Source of the DNA: Ignelater luminosus
Taxonomy: Eukaryota > Arthropoda > Insecta > Coleoptera > Elateridae
DNA: 64,000 nt
Assembly: GCA_011009095.1 (NCBI GenBank)
Contig: VTPC01003858.1
Coordinates: forward strand, 71,051-135,050
Direction: 5' to 3'
Shown here: positions 38,591 to 51,932 of the stretch, piece by piece
How the letters are laid out: each line of letters opens with the position of its first letter
Numbering within the stretch: position 1 is the first letter of the stretch
Made by a program: the position numbers and the translations under genes
Notes under the pieces: generated by a model
The model's database searches: none
Seen by the model: the letters and a program-made list of their open reading frames with translations, nothing else
What the model was told of the DNA's origin: nothing

Positions 38591-41170
38591 TTAGTTTATG
38601 AAATAAATGAAAGTAACTTTGTAAAGGATACATCTTAATCTTAAAGTTTCCTCCGAACGTCTCGGAATTGGTTGAAGGAATGGCTGGCCCTCTGATACTT
38701 CTACCGGTTTCGTTTGGAGCTGGTCTGGTTCGTCCATAGCTAAGGTCAATGGAACGGTAAGCGGTGGAAGTGAAGAAAACGTCACTTTCTTTAGTTGGGG
38801 ATTATTGACGGTGACCCGCAGCAACTGATTATAGTGTTTTTTTTCAGACATTAGCCCTTACTATCGAGGTTCACATGGTAGTGGAGTTTCCCGAACTTAA
38901 GGTTTATAGTCCCAAGCCTCCATGATGGCTTTCTGGCAGGATACCATCTTGCCTGTACGTGGTCTCCCACGCTTAATTGACGAGCGCTGGTAGGTCTAGC
39001 GTGTGATTTTGTTGACGGTTTCAGAAGGTCAAGTTTAATACGCATTCTTCTTTTTGAGTATAGTTCTGATGGGGACCACGAACTAGGGGTGTTGATTTGT
39101 AACGTAGTAGAATTTCTTGAACTTTTCTTTAGATAGGTAGGGTAGAAGTTAACATGGCTTTTAGTTTCTGTTTGAAGGTTTGGACATTACGTTCTGCTAT
39201 ACCGTTAGTGGCTGGGTGTCCGGGTGCTATAAACTTCTAAAGTATGCCATGGTCTGCACAGTATTTGGTGAAAGTTTCATTGTTAAATATTGAGGCGTTG
39301 TCGGAAACCAGAACCGCTGGTATACGGTACACAGAAAAGATGTCTTAAAGGTACTAAAGCATTGAATCCATTCTAGGCGCTGTCTTGGAGAACCGTACTT
39401 ATAGCCATCGAGATTTAGGGTCAACCAAAATGAGGAAATAATGATTCTCATATGGCAACGCGTAATCTATATAAACCCTTTCAAAGTTGTCCTACAGTTC
39501 TTCCCGTGAATGGATGGGTGATTTTGTGGGATTCTTTCTTGTTTGCATACAGTCTTTGCATGATTTTACTAGACGTTTGATGTCCTGGTCTATATTTTTT
39601 CAGTAGACGTATTGCCTGGCAAGCTGTTTCATCTTGGTAATACCTATATGAGTGTGGCGAAGTTTTTGGAGTACCGATTGCTGCAAAGAGGTTGGTATCA
39701 CTACTCGCCGTCCTTTAAAGATTATATCATTTTGAAGGTAGTACTTAGACTCACAAGATTCTCCATCCAACAAGTCAGATTTAAGCCTTGAAAGTCGTTC
39801 GTCGCGTGAGGTTTCTTGTGCTAATAATTGATATTGAGTGCTGAATTTGAAACTTGATAGATGACCCCATTCTAAATTAGACAAACTTCTTCCTCGATAG
39901 ATTGTTCATCTTGGGATATAAATTCTCGAATAGATCTTGATAGAAAATCCGCATTAACATCTGCTTTTTTATGACGAATTTGTAGTCAAAATTGTTAAGC
40001 CAGGTTGCGTAGCGTGAAAGTCTTGAAGAAGTCATGGCTAGAAGTTTTGAGTTTTCATGGAGAATGTGAATCAATGGACGGTTGTTAGTGTATAAAATGA
40101 TTGTTTTTCCGTATAGGTACTAATAGAGCTTCCTTAGAGAAAGTACAATTGCCAGAGCCTCCTTGTCGTGCTGGCTGTAGTACATCTCGGTTTTGTTCAA
40201 TGCTCTTGATGTGAATGCAATAAGCTATTCAACTTCGCCTACATTGTGAAAAAGAACTCCTGTCACTGCAGTTGGAAACGCGTCACATGCTACTGCAACT
40301 GGAAGATCTGGGTTAAATGGTGCCAAAATTCTCTCACTAGCAAAATCCGTTTTCAGTTTTATAAATGCTGCTTCACATTTCGAGTACCAGAAGAACTGGT
40401 GATGTTTCTGTAGAAGTAATCTTAAAGGATAAGTTAGTGTTGAAACATTCGGAATGAATTTTGCATAGTAAGTCACCATTTCTGAGAATCTCTTGACATC
40501 TTCTTGATTTTGAAATTCTTCCTTTCTCAATTACGTAGCCAAGGTAAGTATTGGATTTTAGTCTTGAAAAATTCGCACCTTTCTTTGTTTAGATGTAAAT
40601 CGCACTCTTGCAATCTATCGAGACAGGCAAGTAAGTTTTTATAACATTCTGATAAGGTTCGACCGTAAAATTATGTTGTCGAAATATGCGGTAACTCCAT
40701 TATGTCCCGCTAAAATTTTGTCCATAATAAGATGGAAATCATTAGAAGCAGTTTTGATCCCGAAGAAATAGCTACCTTTGTGTGTAATAATTATCTGGAT
40801 TTAACGCTTTCTTGATCGACTGGCATGTGCATATGGTTCTACTAAATCGAGGGAGCGATAATGTGCTAAATGATTCATGGTTCTGAGAAGATCATCAATT
40901 CGTGGATAGGATAATGCGTGTTTTGCAGTTGAGGGTTTACCCCTACTTTATAATCAACACACAGACGTATTCGTTACTGAGCCATAAGCCTCTGGCACGA
41001 CGATCAGTGATAATGCCCAATCGCTTTCTTAAACCTTCGTAATGATTGAGCTTTGAGCTCTAGTGCGATTTTCTCCTTCAGGGTGCGCGGAACATCTCTC
41101 GCTTTGAAGGAAATTGGCTTGGCTCCTTCTCTCAATTTAACAATACTGACGTTTAAACTTGTCAAATTTA
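38591..41170 (-). mobile_element. Gypsy-type LTR retrotransposon, partial pol, decayed
   Basis: The pol order runs right to left: RT remnants at about 41150–40540, RT connection/RNase H start at 40530–40225 (MVTYYAKFIPNVS; AVACDAFPTAVTGV), RNase H end at 40074–39890 (HILHENSKLLAMTSSRLSRY), integrase zinc-binding region in 39884–39600 (LRHTHIGITKMK), integrase core 39451–39060 with VSDNAS, and integrase C-terminus 39045–38851 (VGDHVQARW). The similarity is to the K02A2.6-like Gypsy group. Frameshifts and stops separate all parts. Gag, protease and LTRs are not visible, so this is an internal fragment. Confidence 0.85.
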
Positions 41171-41379
41171 ATGTAGATCAACAGCGCCTCTAGCGAAGAG
41201 AAAATCGCTCAATTTACGATCATCTTTTGTTTGGTATTGGTACTTTATCTCACAATCAACTGTCTTTGATAATTTAAAAATAATAATTGCGAGATAATGC
41301 ATGCTATAAATGTACACAAATAGAAAACTATTGTCATAACAAGTAAACGTCTTTCATAATGCTGTACTGATCAATGAGA

Positions 41380-41628
41380 ATGAGTATGAACATGACGAGC
41401 TCGCTGTATTTGCCGCCCCCCTGAACTTGCTGCTCGCGTGCGGTGCACGTCCGCTTACGGCGGGCCTGAAAATCTGCCTTATACTGTAAGAGAATTTCTT
41501 GGCTGTGATACTCTGTGTGTCCTTTTTTTTATTAAATCTTGTGTAACTACAATATATGTAGTTAGTAAAAATTGTTATGTTTCTGACCTATCATGTATTT
41601 CTTGTGAATAAAATTATTATTATTATTA
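41380..41628 (+). repeat. Possible retroposon 3′ end with (ATT)n tail
   Basis: A GC-rich patch (GCCGCCCCCCTGAAC at about 41411) is followed about 200 bp later by GTGAATAAAATTATTATT and ATT repeats at 41613–41628. This is a usual ending for some LINEs and SINEs. The same GCCGCCCCC landmark lies in the LINE tail near 38000. Confidence 0.4.
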
Positions 41629-41639
41629 GGAAAACTGAA

Positions 41640-44600
41640 AAATCGCGTAGAAAAAAAAGATTTATATCTAAAATTTTGGGAAGCGTTTTTAAAGACAAGA
41701 TATTTAGACTTTATTAAAGATGTGAGCCAGCTCAGAAGTCTGATAAAAATCTAAAAACTAATAATACCCAAAAACTGTATACACCTAAAGATCAAATACC
41801 TGAAGATTAGATGATCAAAGAATTAAATTCTTAAACTAAAACAATCCAAATTTCAAAGATTTCAGTAATCATAATACAATATATTTTGGAATTAAAGAAG
41901 ATCTAAATATTAGAAATATTGCAGAATTATTTAGCAGTTATTTAAAAATTAATTTCCAATTTCCAAGTTGTAAACTATGAGATGCCAAAGTTAGGTCCGA
42001 AAATTCAAAAAACTTAAAATTAAATTATTAGGAGAATCGAGAATTGAAAGACGTTAAATCTCAAAGAAATTAAAAGATTAACAGAGATTCAAGAACTAAA
42101 ATAACAAAATTAATCAATTCCAATTTTTAAAGGATCGAAGATTCTAATTCGACTTGAAAATTAGTAAAATCCCCACAAATAAATATTAGGTCTCTCAAAT
42201 TCCGAATAATAGAAACCAAAATTTAAATTCTAAATTACATAATTTGCAAATTAAGATTAGAAACCTAAAATGGAAACATTTTTAAAAAGATTCCAGACTT
42301 TAATAATTTTAAGCTTGGAGATTGTTACGATATGCGGAAAGTATCCAAACAGATTTACTACAAATATTCTAATAAATTGCACAAATTTCTTAATACAAAC
42401 ACCGTGATATACATAAAAATAAAAAGCTTCATAAATAAAGCGATTTAAAAAGTAAAATCTTAAAATAATCCCGGTTTCTTGTCTAACCTAGCGTTGAAAT
42501 CACTAATAAATTTCCAGTTTTATTAATGCGGTGGGCTGAACTTTATGATAAACGGTTATTTAAATTGTATAAATACTTATTTAAATACTAATGCACTTTA
42601 TTATCTTATTAATTAACTAAACGTAATCGTCTGTTAGTTAGAAGGAAAAAGAAACGAAAAATTAAAAGTTTCTGGAAACATACAGTGTCATTATACCATA
42701 ATTTGTTAAAATTAAAACTATTAATAACATCGAACACATGTCTTAATATCGCTGATAAAATTAGGGGATCTTCTCCCTCCCCACCTTTTCTATAACAACG
42801 GGAAGCGGATTTTAAATTCCGTTTCAAAACAGTCTCGCGTAAGCTGAGCAGGCGGTATCTCCTCCGTATAGTTCGCTTTGATATAGGTGTGTGTACACCG
42901 TACGTAATAATACGTGAGGTGCATGTGTGTGTATACTATCAATATATAAACAAATAATAATTATAAACGGGTTTTATACTTATGTTATGAAATCTTTGGA
43001 TTCTTGACCTCTTCTATCCTTTTTTTCTTCTGCGTGGGATTACTTTCGAAGAGATGCAATTCCTGATGTGATATTTTTTTTATCGTGGGATGTAAAAAAT
43101 TACACGAGTGTTTTATGTTGATTATTAAGGTTGTTTCTGTAATTTCTTTAAATTAATGGTTTCAATTTTGTTGATAATCGAAAAGGTAAGAGATCGTTTA
43201 GTTTTATCTTTTTAATGTGTTTTAATATAAAATGTATTCGTTTGATTTAAAATTCAAGTTCAAATTCCAAATTTTAATTTTAATTTTTTTTAATTAAATT
43301 GTTTGATTTATACTTGTTGAAAATTTCCTGAATAATATTTTTTGGTATTTTAATAAATTAAAGGATATGTACATAATAATTAATAAAATAAATTTATAAA
43401 AGTTCTAACAAACTATAAAAGGCGTAATAGGTCGAATTTAAAATAAATTATTATCACGATAAAAATGATTTCAAAGTCTATACAGGGTGACCATTTAATT
43501 AAGAAAGAGAAGTAATAAGATCAGTTTTTTTTTAATTAATATTTCCAAAATAGGAAGAGTTAGTTGCTTAAGTATTTTATAGTTTTTTTTTAGGGATGCA
43601 ACATATGTACACATAAAATAGATGAATCAGATAGCACGTTACGCAAAATTATTATTACCTACGTTAAATATAAAAAAAAACATGATTTCATTAGCAAAGT
43701 ATATTCAAACACGTAATTAAATTATTTTTATGTTGACCACAAAAAATTCTATGCAAAGTGGGTAATTAACTTCGTTGATGAATATTTAAAGGCAAATGCT
43801 TTATCATCTATCTTTTTATGTAACTAAAGTTTTGATTTTTTTCTTGCTCAATTCTAGATGATGTTAAAACGTCAAGCTCGACTTGATTTTATTATGATGA
43901 TAATGCAGTATTAGTGTATAGAAAATGCAAATTCAAAGTTGACCAAAATTAAATTTTTAAACGAGTTTTTGCAATGTTAAAGTGAGACTTTTTTCAATTA
44001 AGACATAAATAAATTTTTGAATAAAATTCAGGAGAGGCAAGAATATAAATATCAGTTGTCTTTATTCTAATATCATTTTTCTTTATTATCGTAAACTTAT
44101 GAATGTTTTTCAAGTATCTTGTTATTAAGTACTGATGGGCCATCGTAAGTTTCAAAATGCATTTTTAATCTTCAATTGGATTTGTTAATCTTTTCAAAAT
44201 TCTTTATCTTCAATCACACTAAACAAAACCATTTTTACTAAAAACCTAAAGAAACTAAAACTTCTGTTATCGAAATAGTGCATAACTGGGTAAAATCTTC
44301 CAAATTAGAACTCACTGTCGTAAAAAGTTTCTTAGGGGATAAAGTTTGAAACGCAAAAGAACTATTGCAAATTAACCCAAAAATAGTTTTTAGAAAATTC
44401 TTATTTGGTCACAAGGGGTAAAGTATTACCTCGACGTCATTGTGTAGTAGTGACATAACTACCAAAGAGTGCCATCAAGCTTGAAAGGACCAGAGCCCTG
44501 CAGGCATTCAACCCCCTCACGAAAATTTCCTGAAAACCCATAAAGTTAGAATTCTGCAAGGTTTACAAGAATCTAAGGAGCCACAAGAACTGAAGGTTAA

Positions 44601-45165
44601 ATGCCTAATAGATCAAATGAACTGATTGACCTTTTACTGAAATGTATACGAGTACTCCGCAGTGCATCCAATTAGAATTTATCCCAAAAGTTCAGACAAA
44701 TTTGATTTAAGTCACCTTCTATAACCTACAGTCGCTGACGTCGTATCAACACAAAACTCGGCCTAGAGATAAATTAGGTAGTATATCCCGACGATAAAGG
44801 AAGGAACTTTAGAGTTATATGTAAATCTTTTCCACATCAGAAAACTCTAGGGGGTTTGGGCTCTCGAGGGTTTTTTGTAAAATTCGCAAGATTGAGCTTA
44901 ATATTTATATGGTAGATACACTCTTAATCGCTCTTCCATCTGGCTCATAACACAAATAAAAAGGAAGTAAGTATCACTCTTAATGATATATAAGGAACTT
45001 TATAAATCAGCTGAAAATACTAGCTACTAGCCACCAACAAGTGTTTTTTTGGGGCATTTGAGGGGTAGAAAACATATTTATCGGTTTCTAGCTTTACCAG
45101 GCGAATTCTAAGACTGCATATGCCGGCACATTTTATAACCAGCAAAATAGTAATGATGATATACA
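41640..45165. other. Long AT-rich stretch, no gene seen
   Basis: No ORF of note and no recognisable repeat except TACAGGGTGACC at about 43482, a single transposon-end-like box. Around 42880–42960 there are short palindromes (GTGTACAC; TACGTAATAATACGTG) followed by a TATATAAA box, which could be a promoter but has no gene attached. Confidence 0.4.
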
Positions 45166-46150
45166 GAGTGTTTTTTGAGGCCAGAATTAGTTGGTTGAAT
45201 CAAACTTATCTACATTCCAAAATGTTTTGTTTACCACTAAAGTGCTTCTGACTTTTTCAAATATTAACTCAAAAACGTTTTGTCCGGTTTGAATAGAAAT
45301 CAGTAGTATGTAGATATTTCCATGAAAATATTAATTTGTGATGGGCATACAGGCTTTACTAAAATTTGAGAAAGGTGAAGACTACGCCCATCCTTGGACA
45401 AATTAGATCGTAGCTGTGTATTTTGAGGGTTTTACAAACGCCTAATACACTTTGATGAAGTTGCTTGTAAAAAAAATCTGAATCTTGCACAGTTTTGGCG
45501 GAAAAATGCATTGTCATGTGATAACATCCATAAATTTTATTTTACTTTACGAAACAGTTTTAGTAGACATAGGCAAACATTTGGAGCAAAACACATTAAA
45601 CTTCAACCAAACAAAAGTGATTCTGGACGGCTTCGTGAAGCTCGAATACCCTATAAAGAAGCAGCATTTTTTTTTCATTTTTAGCCCATTCAAGAACTGT
45701 TACGTACTGGTTCTATATTTCGTTTGAACTCACAACAGCATACTGTAACAAATGTCCATGAATGAAGAAAATCCGTATGCTATGGAAGAGGGACATTTTC
45801 AATGTTAATTCATGATCATTAATGTGCGCATGAGGTTAATTCATTTGATTGGATCACTTAGTTGGCCAGTTACTTAGATTTTCTCCGGGAAACTCTGCCT
45901 GAATTACTAGAAGATGCACCTCTTCATTTACGTTAATAAGCTGGTTTTGATGCATGATGGTGCACCCATTTTGGACGTTTTGAAAGAGGCCATTTGAATG
46001 AGCAGAGGTCAGGATTCATTAGCTACCTAAATCACGAGACTTGGACTCATTTAAAACGAATGTGGAAACTGTCAAAATCGTCAACATTGAGCAATTGCGA
46101 AACCGAAACCAAAATATCGTAAACACTTTACAAAATAAAGGTATTTTGAG
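45166..46150 (+). mobile_element. mariner-like DNA transposon relic
   Basis: ATACAGAGTGTTTTTTGAGG at 45162 resembles the ACAGGGTGTTT terminus of an insect mariner-like group. At 45760–46120 a broken transposase is readable: NEENPYAMEEGHFQ, LPELLEDAPLHLR and the second-Asp motif MHDGAP. The start of the catalytic domain and the third Asp motif are too decayed to place. The frame between them is open only in short pieces. The right end is uncertain. Confidence 0.6.
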
Positions 46151-46472
46151 AAGGGCACTATGATTGTATTTTTTCAGATTTAGGTGTTTTCTAGTGCCCC
46201 GTCTGGTGATTTTAATCTTTTATTGGTTATATAAAAATCTTTCAAGTACGATTTAATAGAAAACCAAGAGAAAAAGAATCAGTGGCATAGATGTTTTTAC
46301 TTAAAACTCTTTCGAGTTTTTGAAAAATCAAAATAAACTTTGAGGGCTCCTACCGTGTAATAAAACATTAATGTGAAGATCACTAATATTCTTAATTTTT
46401 CAAATTAAGCTTTTCCTAGAAATCTATGTAATAAGACACTTTAGTGTAACTTTGTGTTAATAAGTACTCAGT

Positions 46473-47730
46473 TTGTTGTGTTTTCGGTATTTTTATTATT
46501 TTAAATGCAGTAATGGATTTGTCTTCAAGAAAAAGGCAAAGAATTGTTGCACTTGGCATATACAATTCTCTGACGTAAAGGATTATTACTACAGAAAAGG
46601 ACGAAACAAAAAGACAACTCCTAGAAACGACGCGTTCTTAATCAAGAAAAATCTACGATTTGAGTTGCAAAGAGAAGGAAAAATGTTACTTGTGAAGAAA
46701 AGCTATTAGGCCACAAAGAAAGCAATTTCTAGCTGCAAAAATGAAAAGAAACAAACTCAAAGGGACTAGAAAATACAAGAACAGAATAAAAAAAGACTAG
46801 AGGAAAGTTTTATAGTACAAGAATTCTGTTCGCGTTTTGTGAGGAAAACCGAAGAACAGAATATTACTGCAGATCATGTAAACCAAACTGTCAAACATCC
46901 ATAAAGGATTATGCTTTTGGGGATGACCCTCGTATAACGGTAGTGGCGAGCTTATTCCAATTGAAGGTATGATGAACAGTGCCATAATATATTATAAGCA
47001 ACTAACAAGGGGAGGGCATAATGAGTCTGTCGCCAATCTCGATGAAATTCTTACTGGCGACTAAATAAATAAATGGCCCTTCGGGTCTTGCAAGAAAATA
47101 TTATAGGCAAAAATTGGCCTTTACGAAACTCTCCAGCTCTCTTAAACGTTTTTCATAAAACTTTTATTGGTGTTTCTACTTTCTACCCGTGTCTAGCGGT
47201 TTTTTAATATACGCCCCAGGAAGGCCAGAATAAAATTCACAACAAAAGGCGGAACAGGCATGGCACAGTAGAGTTTTATTTTAGCCTTTCTGTGTCCTAT
47301 ATTGAAAAACCCCTATATATGAGTCTAATGTTTTTTTTATGAAGAAACACGAATAAGACAAATGACAAAATACGTGTCGACTTATTTTCGATGTAGAACT
47401 GCCAGTAAATATTTCATCGAAGCCGGCGACGGACTCATTGTGCCCTCCCCTTGTAAGTATTACAGAGGATAATTGAAAAAATGAATTAGATAAAGTAGAT
47501 ACTAATGGTGATAGAATATTTCAACAGGGTTTGATTCCTTGTCATGTATCATATATAATGATGGACTTTTTCAACAAGGCACTACAAAAATAATTGATAC
47601 AAGTTTTAAATCATGTCTGGTGCAATGATCCCCAAATTTCAGAAAACGGATTGTCTCTATGCTACAGTATAAGCAAGTGATTAAAGCTAAAGGTGGACAT
47701 ATTTCTTATTTACCTACAATTGACTAATTT
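46473..47730 (+). pseudogene. Tc1-type transposase relic, split by a MITE
   Basis: N-terminal HTH: SSRKRQRIVALG at 46516, then a GRNKKTTPRNDAFL segment in another frame. Catalytic part: TVKHP (46890), YNGSGELIPIEGMMN (46934–46980), and, after the MITE, GDRIFQQG (47504–47530, where the family has FQQD) and MDFFNKAL. The SPDLNPIE box with the third acidic residue appears deleted near 47590. The C-terminus is clear: QVIKAKGGHISYL (47675–47715). Order and motifs fit Tc1. Multiple stops, loss of the second Asp and loss of the third motif make it inactive. Confidence 0.78.
47006..47453. mobile_element. MITE, 448 bp, in a Tc1 relic, TAA target duplication
   Basis: Terminal inverted repeats CAAGGGGAGGGCAYAATGAG extend about 45 bp at roughly 85% identity, to CGATGAAAT.TTACTGGC. 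TAA flanks both ends (47003–47005 and 47454–47456), and Tc1 homology continues on both sides, confirming the boundaries. There is no ORF. A 3-bp TWA-type duplication suggests PIF/Harbinger, but the TIR does not prove it. Confidence 0.85.
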
Positions 47731-49369
47731 TGTATTTTCTTCTCTTGTACATTTTGTAATAGATAAATTGTCTTGTTCAAATTACTTTGAAGAGTACGTA
47801 GATGTAATCCTGCCCAAAAAAACAATACTAATGGCAGAATATCCGATTTTATAGATTTTGACGGTTTAGAAATGATTAAATCCTCCACTTTTAAATAAAA
47901 CTTATTTTAAATATTCTCTAACCTTAGCCATAAGCATCCTTTCTTCGGGCAACACATATAGGTAAGTTTGATCCAATCGACTTATTTTGATTCCAAAACC
48001 CTGTAGTAACTCTCTGTGGAGGATTCGTTTTGAGAAAAACAACTTTCCTACATGGAGTGCAAGCGTACAGAGTTAGAGAACTTCCTACGCAGATCATGAG
48101 AAAGTTTCTCTTTAATCATAGATTCTTTTACATCAAGAAATATCAAGATTTAAGTCTTAATAGTCTTAACATTCACTTGGCTGGCTAAAGCAACTTCTAT
48201 ATATTGACCCTGTTATCTAAGGACTTAGAAATCTAAAGTAAAATTTAAGTCTCTTGCTAAATTCCAATACTACATCATATTCTCCAATCGGTAACTTCCA
48301 AAACAGGTGTCTCACCTTTTTAGATATGTAATATCTAATACTTCTAGCTGCGCTGTTGCTTTTTTTTTCTCTTTTCAACCTTTTTATTAGAGGTGTTTGA
48401 CATAAACCAGAAGAAGTAGACTCTGGAAAGAATTTGCTGTATTTATTCCGGTCACTCTGTTATTAAGAGTTGCCTCATGAACCAAATGATCGGATTATTA
48501 TTCTGGATAGAATCATCTAGAAATTTAAAAAACGCAATTGATAATCCGTTAAGAACAGGTTGCAACTGCGAGTATTGACTCGAATCGCGAAACTTCAGGA
48601 TATGTGATGCCCTTCTAAGTTTACTTCTGGAAGGCAAATATTCTTCGTTTGATTATTTGTAGATCCATTTAGTAATTTGCTTGTCGTGTTCTTCCTATTT
48701 ATAAAGTTTCCATAAGCTTCTCCTTTTGAAGTTGAGTTGTCATCGTAATTCCAAAACTTGCTTGCGTTTGAGTTCAAAGATCAAAATTCAATGAAAAGGT
48801 TCTTTGTATTGAACGCTTTCTTCACATTTAAGGATAAAAAAGTTTGTAAGCTTTAATGTGTATGCTATGACCTTGAAAGTTTTCAACTTAACAAAAAATA
48901 CTGTTCTGTGATTTTGCAAACATGTATGTATTGAGAACTGATGTTTATAGTAAGTAATAGTCCAAGTGCATGTCAAATTATAGGAAATTTTGATAAGCAC
49001 GAGGGATATTTGATCAGACTATTTCCTGAAAAAAATTTGCACCAAAAGACTTCCGAACAAAAAATCGTTTAAAAACCCCAAGAACGGAAAATTCGTTAGA
49101 CTTGACACTTGTCTGACAGTTGCACTAGTGCAATTATCGCTGTTATACGCCCTCCATTGGTTAAATTTCAAAGATCCAAGCCTTTTTATTCGTTGCAATT
49201 TTCTAAGGGTAATAATCACTGAAATAAGATGGATGCTGATAAACAGGGTGGGTCAAAAACAGAAATTTGTTTTTTAATCCACGGTAGGATAGTGGGGAAA
49301 ATTTGTTATGGTAAACTCTTTGTAAAAGAAACTTAAAATCGAACAATATCTCACTGGGCCCCTGAGGTT
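47731..49369. other. No gene seen
   Basis: AT-rich sequence with short open frames on the minus strand (48452–48777) that I do not recognise. ACAGGGTGGGTC at about 49243 is another ACAGGGTG-type end. Confidence 0.4.
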
Positions 49370-50095
49370 GCAATGTGATTAATGCTACTCTCTATGGGTT
49401 TAAATCGATAGATTCGCTTGATTTTTTATGTGGTTATCGTAGTACATCTTTCTACTGCTTTTGCATGACAAGGAAGGGGTGCCTATCGCTCCTGATATTC
49501 CACCGTGTATTTATGTTCACTCCATCACATCCAACAACTGAAAGTCTTGGTAATTCTGTATTATGATTTTACATGTATTAAACTATTTCTTTTGAAATAT
49601 CCATTGCTTTTACTAGCAGAATAAGCGCAGTATGTCCTAAATACGTACACTTCCGGATTCTTGAATTAAAGCAATATGTTTTTCATATTTTGTTAACTGT
49701 CATACTAGAAGTGGTACTGAAGTATTCTTCCTGGATACATTGCCTACTTTTAGAAAACAAATTCATACCTTCTGTAACTCTAGCAATTTTTGCCATAGAT
49801 CAACTAGCAATGCCTGTCAAATCTGCCATCTTAGACGTATGGAGCAAAAAAGCTCTCATTTAGATTTTACTTTTTTTTTGTCCTTGTTTGCTTTCCAAGT
49901 TTATAAGTCTATTTGTGCTGTTGGTGTTCTACAGCTAGACTGGGAAGTAAATTCCTTCCAATATTCGTCTCTATCAGGTCAAGTACAGTACCTAGAATAG
50001 TTGTTTCTACCAAGCTCTTCATTCTCTTAACTTTTAACTGGACGCTTGCTAGACTGCTCGCTAATATTATGCGATGATGCCAGATTGTCATAAAC
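49370..50095 (-). pseudogene. Decayed ORF of an uncharacterised repeated protein family (tentative)
   Basis: On the minus strand, short readable pieces in changing frames occur in an order that I associate with an uncharacterised protein found in many copies in insect genomes: an EEEYFS-like piece, a YLGHTA piece, then VVGCDGVNINT and LQPQGPSEI. Each piece is short, and the recognition rests on one box (GCDG…NT). If right, this is a dead copy of a mobile or multicopy gene of unknown function. Confidence 0.3.
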
Positions 50096-51299
50096 TGTTT
50101 AATAGTGATTGCTACATCATAGTTATATGATTAGGCAGGTTTAGTTAAGCATACACTATTAATTTTTTTTTATTCCTGATACCTGAGAAAATGATATTAC
50201 ATACAAATCTCTCTGGAATAAAAAATAAGAATATTTAAGTCTGTAGGGGCCCGGTTAAGTACGAGATTATATCTTGTGGTTGCCACTGAATCCAATACTC
50301 TTCTTTTGAACGCTACCCGTAATGCAATTTTCAAAATAAATTTTTTACCCACGCTATAATAAAGCAACCTGGAAGGCTCAATGGATAAAAAAAGCTCAAC
50401 TAGCCCAAGATCGCTCTGAAAAGTCTAAACTTTTAAAGTTCGTATTTCTAAACTTGACATCTCAGAAAAAGAATGCAAACAATTATCTACTGTTAGATTT
50501 ACTTGATTTGTTTTACGTCTACTTTCTCAATCATTGTTGGTAAAGTTTAACTACAGCATTATTTCTACGGACGTAACTGTGAAAGTGACAGACAATTATA
50601 TTATTAAATAATAATAAATTCTGTTTCGCTTCTAGATTTAATTCAATACGATGTTACCTATAAAACTATCATTTTCTTTAGCTGTTAAGCAATTGCTTCT
50701 GCTATAAAACTCGAAGACAGTAGGTTATAATTTCAATAGTCTGTTCAATTTGATAAAAAGAAAATCGACGAAATTCTCATTATAAGATTAACAGAATAAA
50801 ATGAATCACTTTAAGCAATTCCATTACTATTTATCACGATCTTCAAGAAAAGGTCTACTCGATTCTTATCAATCAATGACAAATCCAGATGAGGAAACGA
50901 AGCAGATATAATTTTTGTTGTTCCGTCCTTCTTTGTTTTGCACTAAAAGCAATCTGGTTCAGTAAGAACAAGAAATGCTCTTTTTAGTAGTGCGAGGATA
51001 CTCTGAACAGATTGGCCACAACGAACGAAATCAATTTCATTTGCATTCTTGGGCACAGCAAAGTCCGTGGCAACAAGGCTGACAAACTCTTCAGACAAGA
51101 AGCCGAGGACAGTTACGGACAAAACCCAGAAAAGAAGGGTGGGTTCATAGATAAATTACCCTAGAATTAGCTCGGAGACTCAATAAAGAAAATTCAGGTA
51201 ATGCCTAGAAATGTCACAGTCGATAAGGGCGCCAGAGATCAGATCAAAGCTCAATGGGTTCCCAGATGCGGGCCCGCACCGACGAACACCCTGTATATG
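50096..51299. other. No gene seen; repeat end near 51228–51300
   Basis: AT-rich; the last 75 bp share landmarks with 29470–29545. Confidence 0.4.
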
Positions 51300-51932
51300 T
51301 AGGAGACGCTATGACAGCAGTGGACAATATTCTCAAATAATAAATAAATTTTCAAAACCGGATAGTCACTGAACGATATTTATTTTATTAATAAAGAATG
51401 GACGGAGAATTCGGCGCCCCGAAATGTCGATACAAACTTGATAATTCTACAACACAAGAATCAGGGGATTTGATGCAATCTTTACGGTTCCGGACAAGAT
51501 AGGGTTAATGTTTTATCAACCTGTGCCGGGCGGTACGATACTTAGAAGAAATTTTCTATTTTCTTAACACTTACAAAACTCCTTTAGAAAGCCGCTAAGA
51601 ACGAACGTAATCTAAACTCGCAGAACCACTTCTGGTGAATTTCCAAACGAAAAACAAAATGGCCGAATACGTCACGAAGATGAGTTTGCGGTGCAAATTA
51701 ATTACAACAATACCCTTTTTGTGGGCACGAAGATGACTCTTCACTCTATCCTGGTCGAAGTGTCTCTCGTAACTGACTTTCTGCGCGCGTCAAATGCACT
51801 TAGCCTAAAACCGTGAATTTTGTTTAATTCCAAGCTTAAACATTCTGGCGTCTCCACTACCGATGAACCCAGGTATTTGTTCTATTGTAGTTGAATGCTG
51901 TTTCTGAGTTCATCGTCCGTTAGTTGGAAGTA

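Noticed and set aside
51260-51455. Solo or 3′ LTR of the BEL-type element
   Set aside because: TG/CA-like edges and a GGGGCGCC box are suggestive, but no second LTR, polypurine tract or target duplication could be found.
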